Shown piece by piece: positions 1-7,496 of a DNA stretch of 64,000 nucleotides. Position 1 is the stretch's first letter. The number at the start of each line of letters is the position of its first letter. The notes under the pieces are model-generated. The model made no database searches. It saw only the letters and a list, made by a program, of their open reading frames with translations, and was not told the DNA's origin. This DNA is from CAYMUC01 sp964471865. GTDB lineage: Bacteria > Actinomycetota > Acidimicrobiia > Acidimicrobiales > Ilumatobacteraceae. The translations under genes were made by a program, and so were the position numbers. The stretch spans positions 1 to 64,000 of the forward strand of contig CAYYHU010000003.1 of assembly GCA_964471865.1 (NCBI GenBank). The letters run 5' to 3'.

Positions 1-33
1 ACCAGCACTGTAACCCTCCGGCGAGGTTGTGGG

Positions 34-39
34 TACGCT
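34..39 (+). promoter_or_regulatory. -10 box of a leaderless mftA promoter
   Basis: TACGCT lies six bases before the ATG of mftA, the spacing expected when transcription starts at or next to the start codon. No ribosome binding site and no clear -35 box is visible. Confidence 0.6.
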
Positions 40-45
40 CGGTGT

Positions 46-186
46 ATGGAGCCCACCTCGAACACCACGTCGCCGGCGCCCGAGACCACCTCGGCGGCTG
101 CATCGGCCCCCACTGGCGACACCGTCCACGTGGAAGAGATCCTCGTCGAGGAGATCTCGATCGACGGGATGTGCGGCGTCTACTGA
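46..186 (+). CDS. mftA: Mycofactocin precursor peptide MftA
   Basis: This 46-residue peptide is the ribosomal precursor of the redox cofactor mycofactocin. It ends in VEEISIDGMCGVY. The IDGMCGVY tail is the family signature, and the last two residues (Val45, Tyr46) are the ones MftC decarboxylates and crosslinks in characterised systems. The N-terminal half is rich in Thr, Ser, Ala and Pro and looks like a disordered leader, somewhat longer than the roughly 30-residue mycobacterial versions. The stop TGA shares its last base with the ATG of mftB, so the two are translationally coupled. The ATG sits six bases after a TACGCT box, which supports a leaderless start. Confidence 0.95.
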   Translation: MEPTSNTTSPAPETTSAAASAPTGDTVHVEEILVEEISIDGMCGVY

Positions 187-464
187 TGGCTGTGGGTCTC
201 GACCGCGCCTTGGAGCTCGACCCCCGGGTCGCGTTGCGGCCCGAACCCTTCGGAGCGCTCGCCTACCACTACGGCAACCGCCGTTTGGTCTTTCTCAAAC
301 ATCCCGATGTCGTCGACGTCGTGCGTCAACTCGCCAAGCACGAGACCGTCGCGGACACGTTGAGCTCGTGTGAGGTCGCACCCTCTCGGTGGCCGGCGTT
401 CCTCGATGCGTTGTCGAACCTTGAATCCTCGGAGGTGATCCGTGAGCGCCATGACGCTGGTTGA
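186..464 (+). CDS. mftB: Mycofactocin peptide chaperone MftB
   Basis: This 92-aa protein is a PqqD-like RiPP recognition element that binds the MftA leader and presents it to MftC. Its size and position between mftA and a radical SAM gene fit the family. The core, ALAYHYGNRRLVFLKHPDVV, resembles the small winged-helix fold with a beta hairpin followed by helices. The ATG overlaps the mftA stop by one base, and the last 23 bases overlap mftC in another frame. Homology is assigned by context plus fold-like pattern, since the family is divergent. Confidence 0.88.
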   Translation: MAVGLDRALELDPRVALRPEPFGALAYHYGNRRLVFLKHPDVVDVVRQLAKHETVADTLSSCEVAPSRWPAFLDALSNLESSEVIRERHDAG

Positions 465-1599
465 TCAACTCAAAGGCGGTCTCGACGCGCCGATCTGTCT
501 CACGTGGGAGTTGACCTACGCGTGCAACCTCCAATGTGTGCATTGCCTGTCGTCGAGTGGACGTCGTGACCCCCGAGAACTCTCCACCGAACAGGCCCGA
601 GCCCTCATCGACGAGTTCGCCCGCTTACAGATCTTCTACGTGAACATCGGCGGCGGCGAACCCATGGTGCGACCCGATTTCTTCGAGATCATCGAGCACG
701 CGATCGCATCGGGGGTCGGTGTGAAGTTCTCGACGAATGGGGCCTTCATCGACGAGGACGCGGCGCGGCGTCTCGCGGCGATGGACTATCTCGATATCCA
801 GATCAGCCTCGACGGTCTGGACGCGGCCACCAATGACGCGGTGCGAGGCGCCGGTTCCTTCGACACGGCCATTGCGGCCATGGAGCGTCTCTCCGAGGCC
901 GGCTTTGGACCGTTCAAGATCTCGGTGGTCGTCACCCGCCACAACGTCGATCAGCTCGACGGGTTTCTCGCTCTCGCTGACCGTTATGGAGCCCAGTTGC
1001 GCGTCACCCGGCTTCGTCCCGCCGGGCGGGGCGCCGATTCCTGGCATGAACTGCATCCCACGAATGCGCAGCAGTTCCAGATCTACCGTTGGCTACTCGA
1101 TCATGGCGACCGAGTCCTCACCGGGGATTCGTTCTTTCATCTGAACGCGTTGGGTGAACCGCTACCGGGGCTCAACATGTGCGGGGCGGGTCGAGTGGTC
1201 TGTCTCGTGGATCCCATCGGGGACGTCTATGCGTGTCCGTTCGTGATCCACGACGAGTTCCGAGCCGGCAATGTGATGGAACCGGGCGGGTTCGGCGCGG
1301 TCTGGCAGAGCAGCGCTTTGTTCCAAGCGTTGCGCGAACCCCAGTCGGCGGGCGCATGCGCCTCCTGTGGCAGTTATGACGCCTGCCAAGGTGGATGTAT
1401 GGCCGCGAAATTCTTCACCGGTCTTCCGCTCGACGGCCCCGATCCCGAATGTGTGGGAGGCGAGGGCGAACACCTCCTCGCAACGGTCGCTCCCGGAACG
1501 GCCCCCCGTCCCGATCAGGACCATTCCCGACGTTCCGGCACGATCAACGCTCAACCTGTACGACTCGGACGCACGCGTTCATCCGTGGCGAGCCGGTGA
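442..1599 (+). CDS. mftC: Mycofactocin radical SAM maturase MftC
   Basis: This 385-aa radical SAM/SPASM enzyme acts on the C-terminal Val-Tyr of MftA (oxidative decarboxylation, then carbon-carbon crosslinking). The SAM-cluster motif CNLQCVHC puts cysteines at 28, 32 and 35, and GGGEP follows at the expected distance. A SPASM domain with two auxiliary clusters is indicated by CGAGRVVC and DVYACPF near residues 250-275, CASCGSYDACQGGC near 312-328 and a final PDPEC. The GTG start follows GGAGG (431-435) by six bases and overlaps mftB by 23 bases. The last 40 residues are basic and look non-conserved. Confidence 0.95.
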   Translation: MSAMTLVDQLKGGLDAPICLTWELTYACNLQCVHCLSSSGRRDPRELSTEQARALIDEFARLQIFYVNIGGGEPMVRPDFFEIIEHAIASGVGVKFSTNGAFIDEDAARRLAAMDYLDIQISLDGLDAATNDAVRGAGSFDTAIAAMERLSEAGFGPFKISVVVTRHNVDQLDGFLALADRYGAQLRVTRLRPAGRGADSWHELHPTNAQQFQIYRWLLDHGDRVLTGDSFFHLNALGEPLPGLNMCGAGRVVCLVDPIGDVYACPFVIHDEFRAGNVMEPGGFGAVWQSSALFQALREPQSAGACASCGSYDACQGGCMAAKFFTGLPLDGPDPECVGGEGEHLLATVAPGTAPRPDQDHSRRSGTINAQPVRLGRTRSSVASR

Positions 1600-1628
1600 C
1601 GTCCATCCGAGTCCGACTCTGATCCGCA

Positions 1629-3617
1629 GTGACGACGAGTCCCGCACCATCGGTTCTGCTCGAACCTCTCGATATCGGTGCGGTCCGCGTTCCGAACCGG
1701 ATCATGTTCGGACCTCTGGTCACCAACCTCGGTGATGACGACCGGGCGCTCACGGATCGCCATGTGGCGTTCTATGAGCGACGAGCCCGCGGTGGATGCG
1801 GTCTGATCATCGTCGAGGGCGCGAGCGTTCATCACAGCGACTGGCCCTATGAGCGCGCTCCCCTCGCCGAACGGTGCGCATCGGGATGGGAACAGATCGC
1901 GGCCACCTGCCACGCCCACTCGAGCCGGGTCATGGCCTCACTGGATCATGCTGGAGGCCAAGGGTCGAGCGCCTACAGCCAACGGGAACTCTGGGCGCCC
2001 TCAGCGGTTCCCGAGGTCAATACGCGTGAGGTCCCCAAGATCATGGAGACCGGTGACATCACTGCGGTGATCGAGGGTTTCGCGAACGCCGCTCGCCTGG
2101 CGATCGAGGCGGGATGTGACGGAGTCGAGATCAACGCCGGTCAACACAGCCTCGTACGCCAGTTCCTCTCGGGATTGACGAACCATCGTGGTGACGAGTG
2201 GGGTGCGGATCGAACCCGGTTCGCCATCGAGGTGATCACCGCCGTTCGCTCGGCAGTGGGCCCTCAGGCGGCAGTCATGATGCGTCTGTGCGGCGATGAA
2301 CTCGCCCCTTGGGCCGGCATCACCCCGGAGATGGCTCCCGATCTCGCCGCTGTGCTCGTGACCGCGGGTCTCGATGCCGTGGTGTTGACCCGGGGGTCGA
2401 TCTTCTCGGTCTCGATGACGCGTCCTGATCATCACGAACCCTCAGGTTTCAACCGGGAGATGACCGCCGCGGTTCGAGCTCGACTGCCCGAAGCCGCGCG
2501 TGTCGGGCTCACCGGCTCGGTGGTCGATGTGACGATGGCTGCTGAGGCGGTGGCCACCGGAGTGGCCGATCTCGTCGAGATGACCCGGGCGCAACTCGCC
2601 GACCCTGATCTCGTCGCCCATCTCCGCGCTGGCACCCCGGAACGGATTCGCCCGTGCCTGCGCTGCAATCAGACCTGTCAGGTCCGCGATCCCCGAAACC
2701 CGATCGTCAGCTGTGTCGTGGAACCCTCCACCGGCCACGAGGGTCGTGATCCCGAGTGGACATCACCCGCCGCGAGGCCTCGACACATCACCGTCGTGGG
2801 TGCGGGCCCCGCCGGACTCGAAGCGGCCCGGATCGCCGCGTTGCGCGGCCACAGCGTGCGCGTCCATGAAGCCGATCCGACACCTGGCGGTCTCGCGGCG
2901 CGTCGCGGACCTGGAGCGGCACTGATCGAGTGGCAGCTCGGCGAACTGAAACGCCTCGGCGTCGAGATCCTCACCGGTTCGTGCGTCGATGCAACCACGC
3001 CGATCGAGACCGATTCGGTTGTCGTGCAATGCACGGGTTCGTTGCCGGGCGAACGCAGCTACGACGTCGATCCGCAGGCCGCGGCCGTCGTAGCCGATGT
3101 CGCTTCGGTCGTGCGCGGTGATGTCATCGTGCCCGAAGATGGTCGGATCGTCGTTCACGATCCGATCGGAGGTCCGATCGGGGTCGGAATCGCCGAGGAC
3201 TTCGGGGCCCGGGCGATCCTCGTCACTCCCGATCACATCGCGGGGAACGAGTTGTCGAGGACCGGCGACCTCGCACCGGCCAACGTGCGCTTGAGTCGCG
3301 CTGGAGTCGAGATCCGCAAACGAGCGATCCTGCGTCGAGTCGTCATGACACCACAGGGGCCGGTGGTGGAGATCCAAGACCGGTTCAGTGGTCTCCTCGA
3401 GTCGATCGAGGCCAGCGCGCTCGTGGACTGTGGGTTTCGTCTCCCGACCCCACCACTCGAGATTGCCGACATCGCCGCAGGGGATGCCGTGGCTCCTCGC
3501 ACCCTCTATGAGGCGGTCCTCGAAGGGCGGCGCGCCGTTCTCACCGCTGAACGCGCCCCCGAGACTCGTCGTCCCGCAGCGGCGACGAACCCTTCGGGAG
3601 CCAACAACGGCGCATAG
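1629..3617 (+). CDS. Mycofactocin-system FadH/OYE family oxidoreductase 1
   Basis: This 662-aa enzyme has the layout of 2,4-dienoyl-CoA reductase and trimethylamine dehydrogenase. An N-terminal Old Yellow Enzyme barrel (about 10-335) binds FMN. A 4Fe-4S motif follows with Cys343, Cys346, Cys350 and Cys362. A C-terminal FAD/NAD domain begins with the Rossmann loop VVGAGPAGLEAARIAALRGH. It lies 29 bases after mftC in the same direction, and a second copy sits at 7497. Families of this type are known next to mycofactocin genes, but their substrate is not established. It could process a cofactor intermediate or use mycofactocin as redox partner. The last 112 bases overlap the convergent gene ending at 3506. 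Confidence 0.9.
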   Translation: MTTSPAPSVLLEPLDIGAVRVPNRIMFGPLVTNLGDDDRALTDRHVAFYERRARGGCGLIIVEGASVHHSDWPYERAPLAERCASGWEQIAATCHAHSSRVMASLDHAGGQGSSAYSQRELWAPSAVPEVNTREVPKIMETGDITAVIEGFANAARLAIEAGCDGVEINAGQHSLVRQFLSGLTNHRGDEWGADRTRFAIEVITAVRSAVGPQAAVMMRLCGDELAPWAGITPEMAPDLAAVLVTAGLDAVVLTRGSIFSVSMTRPDHHEPSGFNREMTAAVRARLPEAARVGLTGSVVDVTMAAEAVATGVADLVEMTRAQLADPDLVAHLRAGTPERIRPCLRCNQTCQVRDPRNPIVSCVVEPSTGHEGRDPEWTSPAARPRHITVVGAGPAGLEAARIAALRGHSVRVHEADPTPGGLAARRGPGAALIEWQLGELKRLGVEILTGSCVDATTPIETDSVVVQCTGSLPGERSYDVDPQAAAVVADVASVVRGDVIVPEDGRIVVHDPIGGPIGVGIAEDFGARAILVTPDHIAGNELSRTGDLAPANVRLSRAGVEIRKRAILRRVVMTPQGPVVEIQDRFSGLLESIEASALVDCGFRLPTPPLEIADIAAGDAVAPRTLYEAVLEGRRAVLTAERAPETRRPAAATNPSGANNGA

Positions 3618-4480
3618 GCCACCCCCAGCAGATGGTACGGAAACACGATCGCCATCAAAGCGAGGATGCCGACGTGAAACAGCCAGGCGACGGCCACCCA
3701 ACCAAGCCGCCACCATCGACCCGCCCAGGCCATCGGGGCGGCGAGTTCGACCACGATCGTGGCGATGGCGATCGGCACGAAGACCCAGCCGTAGCCGACC
3801 AACCAGCCACCCAATGGTGAATGGATGTCGCCGAGCAGGATCTTGCGCAGATTGTCGAACGCGATCTGATTCCGCAGGACGTCACCAACGATCCAATCCC
3901 ATCCACCATTGCGAAGCTTCGCGATACCAGCGACCACATACCCCGTCACCGTGGCCAGGGCCATGGCTCGCACCGGCCAGCCGGTCTGATCCTCTCGATC
4001 CGCACAAGGGGCGCGCCTCGCATCGAGAGACCACCGCCGAGCCGCTGCGGGAGCGAGCGCCAACACGATGACGTGAACGACGACGAGATGCTCGGTGTGG
4101 AGCACCTGCCCCCAGGACAGGCGCTGTGTGGTGACGATGAGAAACGTGATCGCGAACACCACCGCGGTGATCCGGTAGCGGTAGCCGATCACCGCGGCGA
4201 TGCCACTGATCACCGCGATGACGAATAGGCCGCGCATGAGCGTCACCGGAGGCGGCGCGTTCCACGGCGCCAGCACCCCGACGCCTTCCCATCGCCATGC
4301 CGGTCGATTCGTCGACGCCCAGAACGCATCGACACGCACCAACAAGAAACCCACGGCATAGCCGAGAACGAGAATTCTCAACGCGGCGACGCGCTCGGGA
4401 GGCAGCGGCGCGACGAGCCCGTCGCGGTAGCGGGACCAGCGCGACACCCCGGCGCTTGCCGCTGAAACAGGCGCGTTCAT
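3506..4480 (-). CDS. HTTM-domain integral membrane protein
   Basis: This 324-aa polytopic protein has about eight hydrophobic segments, including LVLGYAVGFLLVRVDAFWAS, GLFVIAVISGIAAVIGYRY and WLFHVGILALMAIVFPYHLL. It resembles the horizontally transferred transmembrane (HTTM) family, related to vitamin-K-dependent gamma-carboxylase. HTTM proteins are mostly uncharacterised. The ATG overlaps the stop of the upstream gene (4477-4929) by four bases, so the two form a reverse operon inside the mycofactocin locus. Its 3' end is antisense to the last 112 bases of the OYE gene, and its basic tail may not be conserved. Function in this locus is unknown. Confidence 0.75.
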   Translation of the reverse strand: MNAPVSAASAGVSRWSRYRDGLVAPLPPERVAALRILVLGYAVGFLLVRVDAFWASTNRPAWRWEGVGVLAPWNAPPPVTLMRGLFVIAVISGIAAVIGYRYRITAVVFAITFLIVTTQRLSWGQVLHTEHLVVVHVIVLALAPAAARRWSLDARRAPCADREDQTGWPVRAMALATVTGYVVAGIAKLRNGGWDWIVGDVLRNQIAFDNLRKILLGDIHSPLGGWLVGYGWVFVPIAIATIVVELAAPMAWAGRWWRLGWVAVAWLFHVGILALMAIVFPYHLLGVAYAPLLAPEGFVAAAGRRVSGARSAVRTARRPSRTAS

Positions 4481-4929
4481 GACGCCGAGCGCTCCACGGT
4501 ACAGATGGAATGCACGACGCGGTCCTCGGGGTCCACACGACCGTCGAACCAGTCGATCGCATCGATGTACTCGGTGACGACCTCGATGATCTCGGCCTCG
4601 CCCGGACCGGACTGGGCGACCCGATCAGCGATCTCGCGACAGAGACGATCCGCCTGTCCACTCGTCACCGCGCGCCGCACCACCGTTGCGGCCTCGATGA
4701 CTTCGTCGGTCCCCGCCAAGCGGTGAGGATCAAGACGCCACTCCTGGCGAACGTCGTCACCCTCGGTGACCGCCACGGCGGTGACGACAGGAGTCACCCG
4801 ACCCCGAGGGGTGGAAAACATGGGCAGATCCGACACGGGGTAGCTGTCTCGACGCCACGCGACCGGGAGCAGGCCGAGACCGATCACGATCGCCGCCACC
4901 ACGAACCAGGCCTTACGGGGTTCGGTCAT
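4477..4929 (-). CDS. HTTM-associated single-pass membrane protein
   Basis: This 150-aa protein has one N-terminal hydrophobic segment (AWFVVAAIVIGLGLLPVAW) followed by SYPVSDLPMFST and an exported domain of about 120 residues. Small proteins with a similar N-terminal anchor and a PMFS-like sequence are, as far as I recall, common partners of HTTM proteins. The coupled downstream gene fits that. I chose the ATG at 4929 because a TAGGGT box lies eight bases upstream and the hydrophobic anchor then falls at the very N-terminus. An upstream in-frame ATG at 4959 would add ten residues but crosses the promoter of the divergent gene. No catalytic motif was seen. Confidence 0.7.
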   Translation of the reverse strand: MTEPRKAWFVVAAIVIGLGLLPVAWRRDSYPVSDLPMFSTPRGRVTPVVTAVAVTEGDDVRQEWRLDPHRLAGTDEVIEAATVVRRAVTSGQADRLCREIADRVAQSGPGEAEIIEVVTEYIDAIDWFDGRVDPEDRVVHSICTVERSAS

Positions 4930-4937
4930 CGCTGTGA

Positions 4938-4947
4938 ACCCTAATGT
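4938..4947. promoter_or_regulatory. Overlapping divergent -10 boxes
   Basis: ACCCTAATGT contains TAGGGT on the minus strand (eight bases before the ATG at 4929) and TAATGT on the plus strand (ten bases before the ATG at 4958). The two hexamers share the central TA at 4942-4943, so polymerase can occupy only one orientation at a time. Confidence 0.5.
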
Positions 4948-4957
4948 TGGGAGCGTC

Positions 4958-6790
4958 ATGAACCCATCGGACCCCACGACCCCTACGCGCCCGCCCTCTC
5001 GCCTCGGGCGTCGGGTCGGAGCATGGCTTCTGATCTGTCTGGCGCTGTTGGCAACCGCCCGGGTCGTGGTCGCTCTACCCGAGGACTGTGACGACGTCGA
5101 CGCCACCGATGTCGACGCGGCGATCGATCGCACCGTGACCTGGTTCGACAGAAATCAACTTGCAGACGGTCGCTGGCTCTACCGCTACGACGCCAGCACC
5201 GATACCGACGTCGGTGGATACAACTGGGTTCGCCACGCCGGGGTGTTGTTGTCACTGGAACAAGCCGCCCACCATGCTCCCGAACCCACCGCCACGATCG
5301 CCCATGACGTCGCCACTCGGGGTTGGGAAGCGGCGCGAGCCGAAATGATCGATGTGACACTCGAGAACGGCCCCGGCCGCTTTCTCGCCACCACGGGTGG
5401 AACCGCACTCGCCGGGGTAGCGCTGGCGGAACGTCGGGAACGCCTTGGTGATGACGCCAGCCGTCTCGAACCCGATCTCGATGCCGAACTCGCCGCCTTG
5501 GTGCGCATGGTGTCGGCTCAGGTCACCGCCGAAGGTTCGGTGATCAATCAGATCGACCCGGCCACAGGTCTGGGCATCCCGGGGGCCACCGGAACGTTCT
5601 CGACGGGGCAAGCGCTGTTCCTGATGTATCGCACCGCCCGTCTGGTCGACACCCCCAGCGGTCCGTTGTCGACACTGCTCGATCGCCGCAGCGATCTCGA
5701 AGCGCCCGCGCAGCGCATTGGCGAGTACATCGCGAACGATCGCCCCGACGCGGAGGGCTTCGTTCCCGATACCAGCGATCACTGGGCGGCCTACGGCTAC
5801 GCGGATCTGGCGAACACCCCCGGATCCACCCTGACCGATGACGATCTTTCCTTTGCGCGCAAGCAGATCGGACTCGCGGGGGTACAGGTCCGCTATGAGT
5901 CCCAGCGCACCGATTCGGGTATCGACCGCTGGCTTCGAGGCCGGCGCACCCTCCCCGCCGGATTGGGAACCCTGGGTGAGTCCTTGGCCGGCTGGTATGC
6001 GCTGGCGGGTACCCAATCGATTCTGGATCCATACCGCGCCGGGATCGCTGAGCGGTTCGTGTGCACGACCCATCTCCTCGTCGACCGTCAGATCGATGAT
6101 CTCGAAGCCCAGCAGTTCCAGGACCCTGACCGGGTCGCAGGAGCCTGGTTGCAGTTCGGAATCACGCAGATGGACGACCAGCAACATGCTCTGTCGTCAC
6201 TGGTGCTGGCTCAGACCAGTGGTGTGACCTCGAACGAGACGATCGAGATGTTGCCGCGACGGGCCACGGTTCCCGAATCGGCGATCCTCGTGATCCTCGC
6301 CGCGGTGGTGCTGCTCAACCCGCTGCGCTTGGCTCGGCGGGCCCGCGGGTGTGACGTGGCCCGACCCACGATCGCGGGGATCGCGCTGCTCGGCGGCGCC
6401 ACCGCGCTCGGTGGTCCCCTGCTCGACGCGATCGACACATCGCCAGCCACGGCGGTCGTGGCGGGAGGACTCGTCACTGTCGTCGTGGGCGCCTGGGGTG
6501 TCCTGGGTCGATCGCGATCTCAGGGCCCCTCTCATCCCATCGTGACGACTCTGGAGGGCGTCGCTCGTCCTGAAACTCTGCTGGCGTCCTTGGCGATCGG
6601 GGCGGGTGGGCAGGGGTGGACCTGGATCGCCACTGTGGCAATGGCCGGTCTCGCCGGTGGAATCCTGGCCTCGCGACCCGAACCAGCATCCAACCGATCG
6701 CCATTCATCGACTGGGGGTTGAGGGCTCTGGGTGTCCTCGGGGTTCTCGTGGGAGTCGCCTTGGTGGTCGAAGGTGTCTATGCCGCCTGA
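4958..6790 (+). CDS. Large exported protein with six-helix membrane tail
   Basis: This 610-aa protein is not assigned to a family. An N-terminal signal anchor (WLLICLALLATARVVVAL) is followed by an exported domain to about residue 430. That domain is rich in helices and aromatic patterns such as DGRWLYRYD and GYNWVRHAG, which recall alpha/alpha-barrel folds of glycosidases or terpene cyclases. The last 180 residues hold about six hydrophobic helices. The ATG at 4958 follows GGGAG by four bases; a GTG at 4934 is a less likely start. It is divergent from the HTTM pair and lies 12 bases upstream of plsY. Surface glycan or lipid processing is a guess from context only. Confidence 0.75.
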   Translation: MNPSDPTTPTRPPSRLGRRVGAWLLICLALLATARVVVALPEDCDDVDATDVDAAIDRTVTWFDRNQLADGRWLYRYDASTDTDVGGYNWVRHAGVLLSLEQAAHHAPEPTATIAHDVATRGWEAARAEMIDVTLENGPGRFLATTGGTALAGVALAERRERLGDDASRLEPDLDAELAALVRMVSAQVTAEGSVINQIDPATGLGIPGATGTFSTGQALFLMYRTARLVDTPSGPLSTLLDRRSDLEAPAQRIGEYIANDRPDAEGFVPDTSDHWAAYGYADLANTPGSTLTDDDLSFARKQIGLAGVQVRYESQRTDSGIDRWLRGRRTLPAGLGTLGESLAGWYALAGTQSILDPYRAGIAERFVCTTHLLVDRQIDDLEAQQFQDPDRVAGAWLQFGITQMDDQQHALSSLVLAQTSGVTSNETIEMLPRRATVPESAILVILAAVVLLNPLRLARRARGCDVARPTIAGIALLGGATALGGPLLDAIDTSPATAVVAGGLVTVVVGAWGVLGRSRSQGPSHPIVTTLEGVARPETLLASLAIGAGGQGWTWIATVAMAGLAGGILASRPEPASNRSPFIDWGLRALGVLGVLVGVALVVEGVYAA

Positions 6791-6802
6791 GCTGGTTCGG
6801 CT

Positions 6803-7411
6803 GTGGAAGGCTGGCCGACCGTGATCGTGGTCTTGTGTCTGCTCGCGTATGTGCTGGGAACATTTCCCAGCGCCCATATCGTGGCGCGACGTCAGGGACT
6901 CGACATCACCTCCTCCGGGTCGCGTAACCCGGGTGCCTCCAATGTCGGTCGGCTGCTGGGACGACGCGCCGGGATCCTCGTATTCGTTCTCGACGGTGCC
7001 AAAGGGGCCATTCCGGCGCTCGTGGGCTGGGCGCTCGAAGGCCGAGGAACCGGCCTCGCGATGGGAGCGGCGGCTCTCGTCGGCCATGTCGTGCCGGTGA
7101 CTCGGCGAGGGCGAGGTGGCAAAGGCGTTGCGACGGCGGGCGGTGTCTGTCTCGCGTTGTACACACCCGTGGCCGTGGTAGCTCTCGTGGTGTGGCTGCT
7201 CGTGGTCAAACTGGCGCGAACGGCATCGCTGGCATCTTTGGCCGCGACCCTGGTGGTACCTCTCGGCGTGGCGCTCACAGGACGTCCCGTATCGGAACTT
7301 CTCGGACTGGGCGCCATGGCGCTCGTGATCGTGCTGCGTCACAGCGCCAATCTGGGTCGATGGCGCCGCGGGGAGGAACCCGTACTCTCCTCCCGCCGCC
7401 CCAGTCCCTGA
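6803..7411 (+). CDS. plsY: Glycerol-3-phosphate acyltransferase PlsY
   Basis: This 202-aa membrane enzyme transfers an acyl group from acyl-phosphate to glycerol 3-phosphate, the first step of phospholipid synthesis. Family motifs are present: GTFPSAHIVAR near residue 15, SGSRNPGASNVGR near 38-50, DGAKGAIPA near 65, RRGRGGKGVATAGG near 103 and the final LRHSANLGRWRRGEE. Length and five predicted membrane spans fit PlsY. The GTG start lies 12 bases after the preceding gene, so they probably share a transcript. It may be a second copy serving this locus or simply housekeeping. Confidence 0.9.
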   Translation: MEGWPTVIVVLCLLAYVLGTFPSAHIVARRQGLDITSSGSRNPGASNVGRLLGRRAGILVFVLDGAKGAIPALVGWALEGRGTGLAMGAAALVGHVVPVTRRGRGGKGVATAGGVCLALYTPVAVVALVVWLLVVKLARTASLASLAATLVVPLGVALTGRPVSELLGLGAMALVIVLRHSANLGRWRRGEEPVLSSRRPSP

Positions 7412-7482
7412 ACGGCGCCGCGCCCACGCACATCCGTCGAGGCCGCCACCGTTCCGGACGAGCGCGCGCGAGCGGCCTCGCC

Positions 7483-7488
7483 TAACTT
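7483..7488 (+). promoter_or_regulatory. -10 box before OYE 2
   Basis: TAACTT lies eight bases before the ATG of the OYE 2 gene and could start a transcript covering the coupled block through 16885. Confidence 0.45.
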
Positions 7489-7496
7489 TGTGAGCG

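Noticed and set aside
6197..7342. A 381-codon minus-strand frame opposite the 610-aa gene and plsY
   Set aside because: Composition is dominated by Arg, His and Gly without hydrophobic core, while plsY on the other strand has all family motifs.
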